Part shown: one piece after another, positions 1-6,835 of the stretch
Position numbering within the stretch: the stretch's first letter is position 1
Layout of the letters: every line of letters starts with the position of its first letter
From: an uncultured Helicobacter sp.
GTDB taxonomy: Bacteria > Campylobacterota > Campylobacteria > Campylobacterales > Helicobacteraceae
NCBI RefSeq assembly: GCF_937893305.1
Contig: NZ_CALBGN010000004.1
Coordinates: 1 to 26,177, forward strand
DNA length: 26,177 bases
Direction of reading: 5' to 3'
Notes under the pieces: generated by a model
The model's database searches: none
Told to the model about the DNA's origin: nothing
Seen by the model: the letters and a program-made list of their open reading frames with translations, nothing else
Position numbers and translations under genes: made by a program

Positions 1-53
1 CCGCGACCCCCTGCGTGACAGGCAGGTATTCTAACCAACTGAACTACCGCTCC
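1..53 (-). tRNA. tRNA-Asp (anticodon GTC), 3' end cut by window edge
   Basis: Read on the minus strand it begins GGAGCGGTAGTTCAG, a standard acceptor and D-arm. The anticodon loop CTGTCAC has anticodon GTC. The T-arm is only partly present because the gene runs off the left edge. It is the last visible member of a leftward cluster of four tRNA genes. Confidence 0.93.
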
Positions 54-58
54 AAAAG

Positions 59-134
59 TGGTGGTCGCTATAAGACTCGAACTTATGACATCCACCTTGT
101 AAGGGTGGCGCTCTACCAACTGAGCTAAGCGACC
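59..134 (-). tRNA. tRNA-Val (anticodon TAC)
   Basis: On the minus strand the acceptor arms GGTCGCT and AGCGACC pair. The D-loop has the usual AGCTCAGTTGGTAGAGC, the anticodon loop CTTACAA gives TAC, and the T-arm has GTTCGAGTC. An encoded CCA lies at 59-61. Total 76 nt. Confidence 0.96.
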
Positions 135-158
135 GATGAAAGATTAAAAAAATAAAAG

Positions 159-233
159 TGGTGACTCCTAGGGGATTCGAACCCCTGTAGCCACCGTGAA
201 AGGGTGGTATCCTAACCGTTAGATGAAGGAGCC
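159..233 (-). tRNA. tRNA-Glu (anticodon TTC)
   Basis: On the minus strand it begins GGCTCCTTCATCTAACGG. The anticodon loop CTTTCAC gives TTC, the T-arm has GTTCGAATC, and CCA is encoded at 159-161. Total 75 nt. Confidence 0.96.
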
Positions 234-245
234 ACTTTTATTTAG

Positions 246-321
246 TGGTGACCCGCGTTGGATTCGAACCAACGGCCCATTCCTTAAAAGGGAATTGCTC
301 TACCAACTGAGCTAGCGGGTC
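246..321 (-). tRNA. tRNA-Lys (anticodon TTT)
   Basis: On the minus strand the acceptor arms GACCCGC and GCGGGTC pair perfectly. The D-arm is AGCTCAGTTGGTAGAGC, the anticodon loop CTTTTAA gives TTT, the T-arm has GTTCGAATC, and CCA is encoded at 246-248. It is the first gene of the leftward tRNA cluster. Confidence 0.96.
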
Positions 322-344
322 ATTAAAATAAAAAAGGAATTGCA

Positions 345-350
345 ATTATA
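345..350 (-). promoter_or_regulatory. -10 box of the tRNA cluster
   Basis: A perfect TATAAT on the minus strand, 24 nt upstream of the tRNA-Lys 5' end and inside a T-rich stretch, fits a Campylobacterota housekeeping promoter. No -35 box is evident. Confidence 0.55.
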
Positions 351-369
351 AAGATTTAAAACCAAAAAG

Positions 370-1419
370 TCAATAGTTTTTAAAAAAAATCTTTAAAAAC
401 AACAAATACGCATACAAAGTAGCTTGTTCTTGAATGAAATTTCTATCTCCATTAAAATGCAATCGTTCAATCACTTCTGCTCCACAAATACTTTTTGCTC
501 CAATATACACAGTTCCAACAGGCTTGCTAGCACTTCCCCCATTAGGTCCTGCAATACCACTTGTTGCAAGCGCAAAATGCGCACCAGAAAGCTTAAGCAC
601 ACCATCAAGCATATCACGCACCACCGCTTCACTAACCGCCCCAAAACTTGTGAGATTCTCCGCACTTACGCCAAGCCACGCTTCTTTAATTGCATTTGCA
701 TAGCTAATCACGCCTCCATCAAAAACAGCACTTGCCCCACTTTGGCGCGTTAGCATAGTAGCGATTAATCCCCCTGTGCAACTCTCTGCGCTTGTGATTT
801 TAAGATTCTTCTTCTCTAAGAGTTCAATTACACTTTTTGCTAAATCAAATGTCGCAAAAATCCTATCCCCAAATTCTTCTTTAATTGCTAATTTAAAGCC
901 TTTTAAATCCCCATTTACCGCACTTAAGACCTCCAAATGTTGCTGATTTAGAACATTTACACGCACTCCAAAATCCATTGCGATTCCACTTAAAAGCATT
1001 CGCGCGGATGTCGCTTCAATCCCCAAAGGATAAAGATACAACAAGGATTCCGTATTTTCATAACTTCCAACAACTCTAGCAATTTCTGCTAGTTCTTGTT
1101 GTGTTGCCTTTTGCAAATCTAACAAAACAATTTGTAAGTGTGTATTCTCAACACACATTGCATTTTTGGATTCCAACTTTTTATGTAATGGAGCAAATAT
1201 TTCTAAAATTCCATTAAATCTATCATTTGGTGCAAGTATTAAGCATTTACTATCACAAACTTCTAAAGCATTTTGAATCTTGCTTGAAACTTCTTTATAT
1301 TCTTTAACATAAAAGATGGAATCCAAAACACCAAATATCGCACACGCAATTCTTAAAGCATACTGATTAAGTGGCAAAAAATCGCGATAACTCTCGCCCA
1401 TACAAACTAAAATCTTCAA
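370..1419 (-). CDS. cinA: CinA/PncC family protein (nicotinamide-nucleotide amidase-like)
   Basis: A 349-residue protein. The C-terminal ~150 residues are a clear CinA C-terminal (PncC) domain: SAESCTGGLIA, then GGVISYAN, a GAVSE segment, and SGIAGPNGG followed by KPVGTVYIG. This family deamidates nicotinamide mononucleotide to nicotinate mononucleotide in pyridine-nucleotide salvage. The N-terminal ~190 residues occupy the place of the molybdopterin-binding-like domain of full-length CinA. They lack its recognisable motifs, so either that half has diverged or the protein is a lineage-specific CinA-like form. The start is a TTG at 1417-1419 with an AAGGTAG ribosome site a few bases upstream. 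It lies between the tRNA cluster, transcribed the same way, and the divergent ppk2. The C-terminal domain is certain; the role of the N-terminal half is not. Confidence 0.85.
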   Translation of the reverse strand: MKILVCMGESYRDFLPLNQYALRIACAIFGVLDSIFYVKEYKEVSSKIQNALEVCDSKCLILAPNDRFNGILEIFAPLHKKLESKNAMCVENTHLQIVLLDLQKATQQELAEIARVVGSYENTESLLYLYPLGIEATSARMLLSGIAMDFGVRVNVLNQQHLEVLSAVNGDLKGFKLAIKEEFGDRIFATFDLAKSVIELLEKKNLKITSAESCTGGLIATMLTRQSGASAVFDGGVISYANAIKEAWLGVSAENLTSFGAVSEAVVRDMLDGVLKLSGAHFALATSGIAGPNGGSASKPVGTVYIGAKSICGAEVIERLHFNGDRNFIQEQATLYAYLLFLKIFFKNY

Positions 1420-1456
1420 TTTCTACCTTTTTGATTTATTTTTAATCCTTGTATGG

Positions 1457-1462
1457 TAGAAT
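1457..1462 (+). promoter_or_regulatory. extended -10 box upstream of ppk2
   Basis: TGGTAGAAT is a TGN-extended -10 (TAGAAT). It lies 33 nt upstream of the ATG at 1496, with the GGAGG ribosome site at 1486-1490 in between. No -35 box is visible. Confidence 0.5.
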
Positions 1463-1495
1463 TTTAGCTATTTTAAGCTAAATTTGGAGGAAATT

Positions 1496-2392
1496 ATGAG
1501 CAAAACTTTAGTGGTGCGCCCAGAAGATGAAAAGCCGGGTGAAGTCTATAACGACAAAGGCAAGATTAACAAGAAGTTCTACGAAAAAGAAATCGTTAAA
1601 TTGCAAATTGAGCTAATCAAGTTACAAAACTGGGTTAAAAAACACCAAAAAAAGATTATTATCATTTTAGAAGGGCGTGATGCCGCAGGAAAAGGGGGGA
1701 CAATCAAAGCCTTAAGAGAACATCTAAACCCTCGTGGAGCGCGTGTTGTGGCTCTTCAAAAACCAAGTGATGTAGAAAAAACACAATGGTATTTTCAACG
1801 CTACATTGATGAACTACCAAACGGAGGGGAAATTGTGTTTTTTGACCGTAGCTGGTATAACCGCGCCGGCGTAGAAAAAGTAATGGATTTTTGCACAAAT
1901 GATCAGTATAAAGAGTTTATTATTCAAGTTTCACATTTAGAGCAAATGCTAATTGAGAGCGGTTATATCCTTTTTAAATTTTTCTTAGATGTAGGCAGAG
2001 AAGAACAAAGAAAGCGTATTGAAAGTCGCAAAGATGAACCATTAAAACGCTGGAAACTAAGTCCCATTGATGAACTCTCTTTAAACCTTTGGGACGAATA
2101 CACAGAAGCTTTTGAAAAAATGTTCTCTCGCACACACACGCCTTTTGCCCCTTGGTTAATTGTGGATTCTAATGACAAAAAACGCGCTAGAATCAATCTT
2201 GCTAGAATCTTACTCTCTAAAATTGACTATGAAGATAAAGACGCAGAAAATGTTTGCTTGTTAGCAGATCCGGGAGTTGTGTCATATTATTCTAGTGTTA
2301 AGATGTTTTCTAGTGATGCAAACAGCGAAATAGGCAACAAAGACGCAGAAAAAACAAAAGGCAAAAAAGAGAAGAAAAAGAAAAAAGATTAA
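1496..2392 (+). CDS. ppk2: polyphosphate kinase 2 family protein
   Basis: A 298-residue protein of the PPK2 family, which transfers phosphate between inorganic polyphosphate and nucleoside di- or monophosphates. Visible motifs are the Walker A loop GRDAAGKGG (residues 60-68, Lys66) and the Walker B region FFDRSWYNRAG (Asp117). Lid-region residues KRWKLSPID are also seen. The length fits single-domain PPK2. The tail is a lysine-rich run, low-complexity and probably disordered. I chose the ATG at 1496 because GGAGG lies five bases before it; an in-frame TTG at 1484 would lack a ribosome site. The gene contains no copy of the GGAATC/GATTCC hexamer common elsewhere. Downstream lies a decayed glycosyltransferase. 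Class I versus II substrate preference cannot be read from sequence alone. Confidence 0.93.
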   Translation: MSKTLVVRPEDEKPGEVYNDKGKINKKFYEKEIVKLQIELIKLQNWVKKHQKKIIIILEGRDAAGKGGTIKALREHLNPRGARVVALQKPSDVEKTQWYFQRYIDELPNGGEIVFFDRSWYNRAGVEKVMDFCTNDQYKEFIIQVSHLEQMLIESGYILFKFFLDVGREEQRKRIESRKDEPLKRWKLSPIDELSLNLWDEYTEAFEKMFSRTHTPFAPWLIVDSNDKKRARINLARILLSKIDYEDKDAENVCLLADPGVVSYYSSVKMFSSDANSEIGNKDAEKTKGKKEKKKKKD

Positions 2393-2414
2393 AAAGCTAA
2401 ATAAAGTAAAACTT

Positions 2415-3172
2415 ATGCAAAAAACCTATCCCATTGTTTTAAACGCTGATGAAAACTATATCAAATATGCAAGCGTGCTAATCACAAGCGTTATTAATAG
2501 CACAAAAGTAATGGGAAGAGGGCATAATAAACCTTATAATTTTCAAATTTTAAGTGATTTTATCTCAAATGCTACACAAGAAAAACTTCAAAAACTTCAA
2601 AATAGGCTATCTAAATTTATCCTTTAGAAATAAAAATTCATCTTTGCAACAATACAGAATTTACTCACTTAAACACATTAATGGTAACCATTTAGCCTAT
2701 TGTCGCTTGCTTCTTACTAGATTTATAACAGATAAAAAGCATTATATTTAGATGTAGATATGCTTGTATTAAAGGATTTGCGTGAGATTTTTAACATAGA
2801 TTCAAAAGAAAAAATTTGCGGAGTAGCACTTGATTATAAAGCAAATCGTTTTTTAAAGCCAAAAGACAAAACATCTCCAACACTTAATCTTTCCAAAGAT
2901 TATTTCAATTCTGGACTACTATTAATAGACTTAGAAAAATGGAAAGCGCAAAATATAGAATCTAAACTTATGGAGATTTTGAACAAATACTATTGCGATG
3001 AACACGACCAAAGTTCCTTAAATGCTGTTTTAAAAGACAAAATTAAGATTTTACCACCATCTTGGAATGCCTTAGTTTATTATTATGCAAATGCAAAAAC
3101 CTAGAATTATTTTCAGATGATACATTAAGAAGCTTTGATGATAAACCTTTAATGCTTATTGAGCAAATTTGA
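2415..3172 (+). pseudogene. family 8 glycosyltransferase, broken by several frameshifts
   Basis: Joining reading frames rebuilds a family 8 glycosyltransferase, the type that adds glucose or galactose to lipopolysaccharide cores. The N-terminus (YPIVLNADENYIKYASVLI) lies in the first frame. A second frame, from about 2621, gives IHLCNNTEFTHLNT. A third gives GNHLAYCRLLLTRFITDKK. A fourth, from about 2736, carries the DxD metal site LYLDVDMLVLKD followed by LNLSKDYFNSGLLLIDLEKW and DQSSLNAVL, to the stop at 3104. A further shift extends the match to a TGA at 3170-3172. The expected C-terminal HxxGxxKPW segment is missing. At least four frameshifts plus C-terminal loss make a functional product very unlikely. 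The catalytic DxD is preserved, so decay appears recent. Confidence 0.88.
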
Positions 3173-3288
3173 TTTTTAGGTGTGGATTTTATAGAGTTGG
3201 GCAGAAGTTCACCCTCGAATTCCTTGTAGCTATACACAATTTTTACTAATTTTATATATATATTAATTATTTTTAAATATGTTTAAAA

Positions 3289-3842
3289 TTATTTAAAAAA
3301 TATTTGATTTGGTAAAATTAATTCTTTTATGTTTGGTAACACATTTTCTTTTGCGATAATTAGTGCATATCCGCCTTTATTATTTGTATCCCAAATAGAA
3401 TAAAACTCTTTTTTAGAGCTAATATAAATTCCAAAATTTGGGTCATAAATCTTTATAAAATCCCCTTTGTAATTTATAACTACCACAAAATGTGGGAATC
3501 TTGGGTCATTTTCTATTCTTACAAGCAACGGATAGGTAGTTTTTTCTAAAATTTCTCTAGTAATTAAGAATCCTTTTGTTGTATAGCCTATTTTTTGTGC
3601 CACTTCTTGTAAGTCTTTAAAACTTAACATATCCGTATTATGGTTTAAAAAAGTTAAAATTTCTTGCTCACTAAATTGTTTTAGCCCAAAAAAATTAAAT
3701 AGTGTCGCTAGAGCCGAACTCCACAAGATTTCTCATATTGCTGCCTTACAATGTCTTTATTATGTAATTCTTGTAGAGATTTAATCGCAAAGGCGAAGCT
3801 GTAATTTGCAATAAATATCACACAAATAAGCATTTTAAACAT
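3289..3842 (-). pseudogene. D: exported C39-type cysteine peptidase, frameshifted
   Basis: Rebuilt as ~185 residues on the minus strand. ATG at 3840-3842 opens a Sec signal peptide, MFKMLICVIFIANYSFAFA. This continues to VRQQYEKSCG, the canonical C39 segment holding the catalytic Cys. One base is missing right after this Cys-Gly, near 3717-3722. In the next frame the protein resumes as SALATLFNFFG, then has the catalytic His in FPHFVVVINYKG and the Asp in IKIYDPNFG. All three catalytic residues therefore survive but are split between two frames. C39 peptidases cut after Gly-Gly in leader sequences; most are fused to ABC exporters, while this one is a stand-alone exported domain, as FapD is in functional-amyloid operons. 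It lies 15 bases downstream of the barrel gene and is the last gene of the decayed operon. Confidence 0.85.
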
Positions 3843-3857
3843 TTTAGATTCCACATT

Positions 3858-4708
3858 TTAAAACTTTTTCCAAAGGCTTATGGTAAAGACGCTATCAGGA
3901 GCTGCCGAGCTTCCACCAGCATTACCTAAAATTGAAATAGCAGTATCACTATCAATACTATAAGTTGCTCCAGGTGAGATTGTAGGGATTGAATATGAAT
4001 TTGAAGTTTTTATACCATCAAACTTTGAAGCACTTTGATATCGTTGTCCAAACCTATATCTAAAGAAATTTTAGGACTTAAAATCACAGACATATTAAAA
4101 CCAAAAAAAAAGAAGCTATTTCCATATTCTAACTTTCCATAATTAAAATTTCTATCTGCGTTATAAACACTGCCAAAATAAAGAGAACTTATAACAGGGT
4201 CAGAATAATTTTTAAAAGCGATTTAAGCAGAAAAAGATTTAAAGACAAAGTTTTTATCCTCATCAAAATGTCTTTCTTTTTGTAAAATTCCACCTTGTAG
4301 TGTGATTTGTGGGATAAAAAAGTCTGCAATAGCTTCTGCCGTGTAAATTCCACCAATCCATAAAGAATCAAAGTCAAAGCTTCTCTCTGTGCCAAATTTA
4401 TAATCATGAGTAACATATTCGTTTTGCTTATAGCTGCCATTTGCAGAAGCTAGTATGTCAATTTTTGGAGTCATTGTGTAAATTAGAGTTTCATTTATAG
4501 ATACTCTTTTTGTATCTTTCCAAATTTTTGTATCTGGCTGCACTATTAGCGTTGGATACATATTGTAAATATAAGCGTTTCCACTACTTAAATAACTAAT
4601 GTTTGTAATACTTCTTAATCAGATTTACTTTTTAAAAATAGAATCCATAGTGATAGGGTCAGAAGCAGAAGCAATAGTAACTAAAAGCAACAAATATTTT
4701 TTAAACAT
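3858..4708 (-). pseudogene. C: outer-membrane beta-barrel (FapF-like channel candidate), broken
   Basis: Rebuilt as ~283 residues on the minus strand. A Sec signal peptide MFKKYLLLLVTIASA starts at 4708. A frameshift follows near 4625. The main frame then reads ITNISYLSSGNAYIYN and continues through alternating beta-strand-like sequence to an in-frame TAA at 4223-4225. Past that stop the same frame continues (NYSDPVISSLYFGSVY) until a second frameshift near 4050, probably loss of a T from a T-run. It ends SVFTISLWKKF, with the terminal Phe typical of outer-membrane barrels recognised by the BAM complex. Two frameshifts plus a nonsense codon mean it is dead. The family cannot be named with certainty. 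Its position beside an exported C39 peptidase suggests a dedicated outer-membrane channel, as FapF serves in Fap operons. Confidence 0.78.
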
Positions 4709-4728
4709 AAGAATCCTTAAGGGTTGTT

Positions 4729-5229
4729 TTATATATTTTTAGCGAACACTACATCAAATTCAATCTTATTTTCCAATTCTTCTTCCACAACTTTTTAAGT
4801 AGTTTATCCCCATCGCTTTCTTTATAAAATTGTGCTTGTTTTTGTAAATTCTCTTGCTCTTTTTGGAAATTTTCTCTAGCAGTAAGCATATCCAAAAGCA
4901 CTTCTTGTGTATCAAAATACATATTATTAGGATTATCTTTAGCAAATATGATTTTTATCTGCCCTGCATAATAGCTAGTAAATAGCATTTCATTGCCATC
5001 CCAAGAAATAGTTGTGCTGCCTAGCATAAAGCTTTTATTATCCAATCCTCCACTCTGATTTAATAAATAAGTAGCCATGGTATAACTTGCTGCTTGAATT
5101 TGGATTGTTTATAAAATAATCCAATTGTTTTTCATCAAGCACTAATGATGGCAACTCTTGTTTTAGCTCTTTGGTGTTTGTGGAGTTTATACTATATATG
5201 TTAATATTTATATTGTTAGAAATTTGCAT
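4729..5229 (-). pseudogene. B: unrecognised protein of the decayed operon, two frameshifts
   Basis: I do not recognise this family. ATG at 5229 starts a 63-codon frame (ending near VLDEKQLDYFINNPN). A frameshift near 5115-5120 leads to QAASYTMATYLLNQSGG and a ~100-residue stretch containing SWDGNEMLFTSYYAG and a Glu/Gln-rich helix (ENFQKEQENLQKQ). A second frameshift in an A-run near 4793-4797 restores a C-terminus ending EFDVVFAKNI, with its stop at 4729-4731. The intact form would be ~165 residues. No signal peptide is visible at the chosen start. It lies 39 bases downstream of gene A and upstream of barrel gene C, all on the same strand, so a structural or chaperone role in the same export system is likely but unproven. 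Confidence 0.7.
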
Positions 5230-5268
5230 TATTATTCCAATTATTTTAAATTTCCAATATTATTCTTA

Positions 5269-5724
5269 TCATATATAAACCCAGTTTCTTACTGAGTTAT
5301 ATCCTTTTATTCTAGTTTTTACATTATCTTGAAAAGCTATTGGTTGCACATCTGCTTTATTATTTTTATTAACCTTTACAACCCTATCTGTGATTTTATG
5401 CGTTCTAAAATCATAAGTTGTTTCAACTGCGGCTATATAGTTACTCCCTAAATTAAAATAGGCAGAATCCCCATCTTCTAATACTACGCCATAATATGCA
5501 GTGTAATATATGTTTTGCCCACTATTGCTAATAACGCCATACTCTTTTACAATAACTATGATCTAAAAATGCACCACCTACTACACTTTGCATTTCGGCA
5601 TTATTTAAAACTTTAACGCCTTTAGAGTTTTCAAAGGCTTCTCCATTTGTCGCAATTGATATTAAATCACTAGCATTAAATTTAAGATTCCAAATGTCAA
5701 TAATGTAATTAAAATTTTTTTCAT
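5269..5724 (-). pseudogene. A: Sec-exported protein with double-glycine processing site, two frameshifts
   Basis: Rebuilt as ~150 residues on the minus strand. ATG at 5722-5724 is preceded by a strong AGGAG site and opens a signal peptide, MKKILITLLTFGILN. One base is missing near 5685-5690. The next frame reads ASDLISIATNGEAFENSKG and then LNNAEMQSVVGG (5573-5608), matching the C39 cleavage consensus L-S-x-x-E-L-x-x-I-x-G-G. A further shift near 5548, probably one extra T, leads to a ~105-residue stretch rich in Tyr, Asn and Val (YGVISNSGQNIYYTAYYG, YFNLGSNYIAAVETTYDF), ending at TGA 5269-5271. It is the first gene of the operon and the natural substrate candidate for peptidase D. Sequence alone does not say whether the mature protein was an amyloid, a bacteriocin-like peptide or an adhesin. 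Confidence 0.75.
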
Positions 5725-5748
5725 AATTCTCTCCTTACCAAACTAAAA

Positions 5749-5773
5749 TATAGTTGCATTTTATAGTTACATT
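5749..5773. repeat. two direct repeats in the leader of gene A
   Basis: TATAGTTGCATT (5749-5760) and TATAGTTACATT (5762-5773) differ at one position and are spaced 13 bp. They lie between the putative -10 (5793-5798) and the start of gene A, so they could be a regulator site or an old slippage product. Confidence 0.4.
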
Positions 5774-5792
5774 TAAAAAAATGTTAGTTTTC

Positions 5793-5798
5793 ATTATA
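5793..5798 (-). promoter_or_regulatory. -10 box of the decayed operon A-D
   Basis: TATAAT on the minus strand in a T-rich context, 69 nt upstream of gene A. It appears intact although all four genes it would serve are broken. Confidence 0.45.
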
Positions 5799-6360
5799 AA
5801 AATTGTTATTTTTTATGTTTTTATTTAAATCTTGTTACTCTATAAAACAAAAATAAGAAACTTTGCTACTTGCTTTGTTTATAAAATTTTTATTTTATAA
5901 ATATATTCTTAAAATGTATTTTATACTTAGGTAATTGCTCTAAGCCTGTATGCTTGATAATGCCTGTAACATTATATGGTATTTCATATCCGCAAATTTT
6001 ACTTTACCACACATACCCTAGTTTAACTAGCATAAACATTTCTGTTTATTCATTCTTTAGACTCTTATATTAACAATTTCGTCAGTATTCTTATCTTTAG
6101 AAATACATTCTTACCATAGATATTTTATAGCCCTCCGACCTATCAACACTTATGCACCTCTACATACATTGCGATGAAGTTTAATAATACAGCTTTACTA
6201 TTGTTTCTAATTGTTAGCTTTAAAGTGTAATTATTAAACTTATTCGGTGTTTCTCCGCCGACTTTACCACGCTTTATACCCTAAGTTTAAGCACAGACTT
6301 ATAAGCGAACTTGTCGCATCATTAAGAGATTTCAAATCACAAAAAATCAAATTTTCTAAA
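5799..6360. other. gene-free stretch with degenerate direct repeats
   Basis: I see no convincing gene here. ACTTTACCAC occurs at 6001-6010 and again at 6261-6270. Each copy is followed within a few bases by a second shared block (TACCCTAGTTTAA, 6014-6026; TACCCTAAGTTTAA, 6277-6290), so the segment holds two diverged copies about 260 bp apart. A small hairpin, TCGG/CCGA, precedes the second copy at about 6244-6261. On the minus strand a ~37-codon open stretch ends at 5890 (CGYEIPYNVTGIIKHTG), possibly a gene remnant. Nothing identifies a known insertion sequence, RNA gene or CRISPR array. Confidence 0.4.
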
Positions 6361-6374
6361 TTCTACAAAATCAG

Positions 6375-6390
6375 TAAAACTTAAGTTTTA
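6375..6390. promoter_or_regulatory. perfect 16-bp palindrome, candidate operator of the phenol-oxidation operon
   Basis: TAAAACTTAAGTTTTA is a perfect inverted repeat ending five bases upstream of the -10 box at 6396-6401, thus covering the -35 region. This is where a dimeric regulator would block or aid polymerase. No regulator gene is adjacent. Confidence 0.5.
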
Positions 6391-6395
6391 AGCTC

Positions 6396-6401
6396 TATAA
6401 T
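6396..6401 (+). promoter_or_regulatory. -10 box of the phenol-oxidation operon
   Basis: Perfect TATAAT, 50 nt upstream of the first ATG (6452). An AAAGGAG ribosome site lies just before that start. Confidence 0.55.
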
Positions 6402-6451
6402 TGCAATTTGTTAAATATTTTTTAACTTTTTAATTAAAACAAAGGAGCAGT

Positions 6452-6835
6452 ATGTCTAAGATTTCCCGTAGAAACTTTCTAAAAAGTTCTGCTGTTGTTG
6501 CATTTGGACTTTCTAATTTAGATGCAAAAATGCTAGATTTTTCTAGGCAAGAAACCATCAAAGCAACATATTTTATTAAAGACTTAATGTGTGATGGTGA
6601 TTTTAGCAACATACAAGCAGACAAAACCTTAGAAATTAATGGTGATATTAGCACGATTTATAGCGATTTAAAAGCCGCCTTTCAAAGCAAAGCAATCCTT
6701 GCAAGCATAAGCACAGAAACAACCTTTTTTGTCCTTAGCACAATGGCAGCAGATTATGGATTGCGCGTTGCTTACAACGCAAAAAATAATGGAGTGCGCA
6801 CTTGGATACTCGCACCAAAAGGAGTTACATTATGA
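6452..6835 (+). CDS. Tat-exported small protein of the phenol-oxidation operon (PchX-like position)
   Basis: A 127-residue protein with a textbook twin-arginine signal, SRRNFLKSSAVVAFG, at residues 5-19. The mature part is ~100 residues with no cysteines beyond one and no cofactor motif that I recognise. It contains FVLSTMAADYGLRVAY and ends TWILAPKGVTL. Its stop overlaps the flavoprotein start (ATGA, 6832-6835), so the two are translationally coupled. The p-cresol methylhydroxylase operon of Pseudomonas putida includes a small gene of unknown function, pchX, beside the flavoprotein gene. Position suggests an equivalent here, but I cannot confirm homology by eye. Because the flavoprotein itself lacks a signal peptide, this protein is a candidate Tat escort for it. 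The start ATG has a strong ribosome site. Confidence 0.8.
   Translation: MSKISRRNFLKSSAVVAFGLSNLDAKMLDFSRQETIKATYFIKDLMCDGDFSNIQADKTLEINGDISTIYSDLKAAFQSKAILASISTETTFFVLSTMAADYGLRVAYNAKNNGVRTWILAPKGVTL

Noticed and set aside
424..753. Plus-strand open frames opposite cinA
   Set aside because: They are antisense to a well-supported gene, have implausible composition (Cys/Thr/Ser rich) and no ribosome site.
2415..5724. Frameshifts as programmed or sequencing artefacts
   Set aside because: Too many lesions per gene, including an in-frame nonsense codon at 4223-4225, while flanking genes of similar base composition are clean. Real decay is the simpler reading, though resequencing would settle it.
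5880..6360. Remnant of an IS605-type TnpB gene or its guide RNA
   Set aside because: I looked for the zinc-ribbon and DRD/N-A-S-type residues on the minus strand and found only fragments with many stops. The resemblance is too weak to name.
6802..6831. Earlier in-frame TTG start for the flavoprotein
   Set aside because: The ATG at 6832 has GGAG just upstream and an ATGA overlap like the next junction in the operon; the extra residues look like out-of-frame translation of the previous gene.
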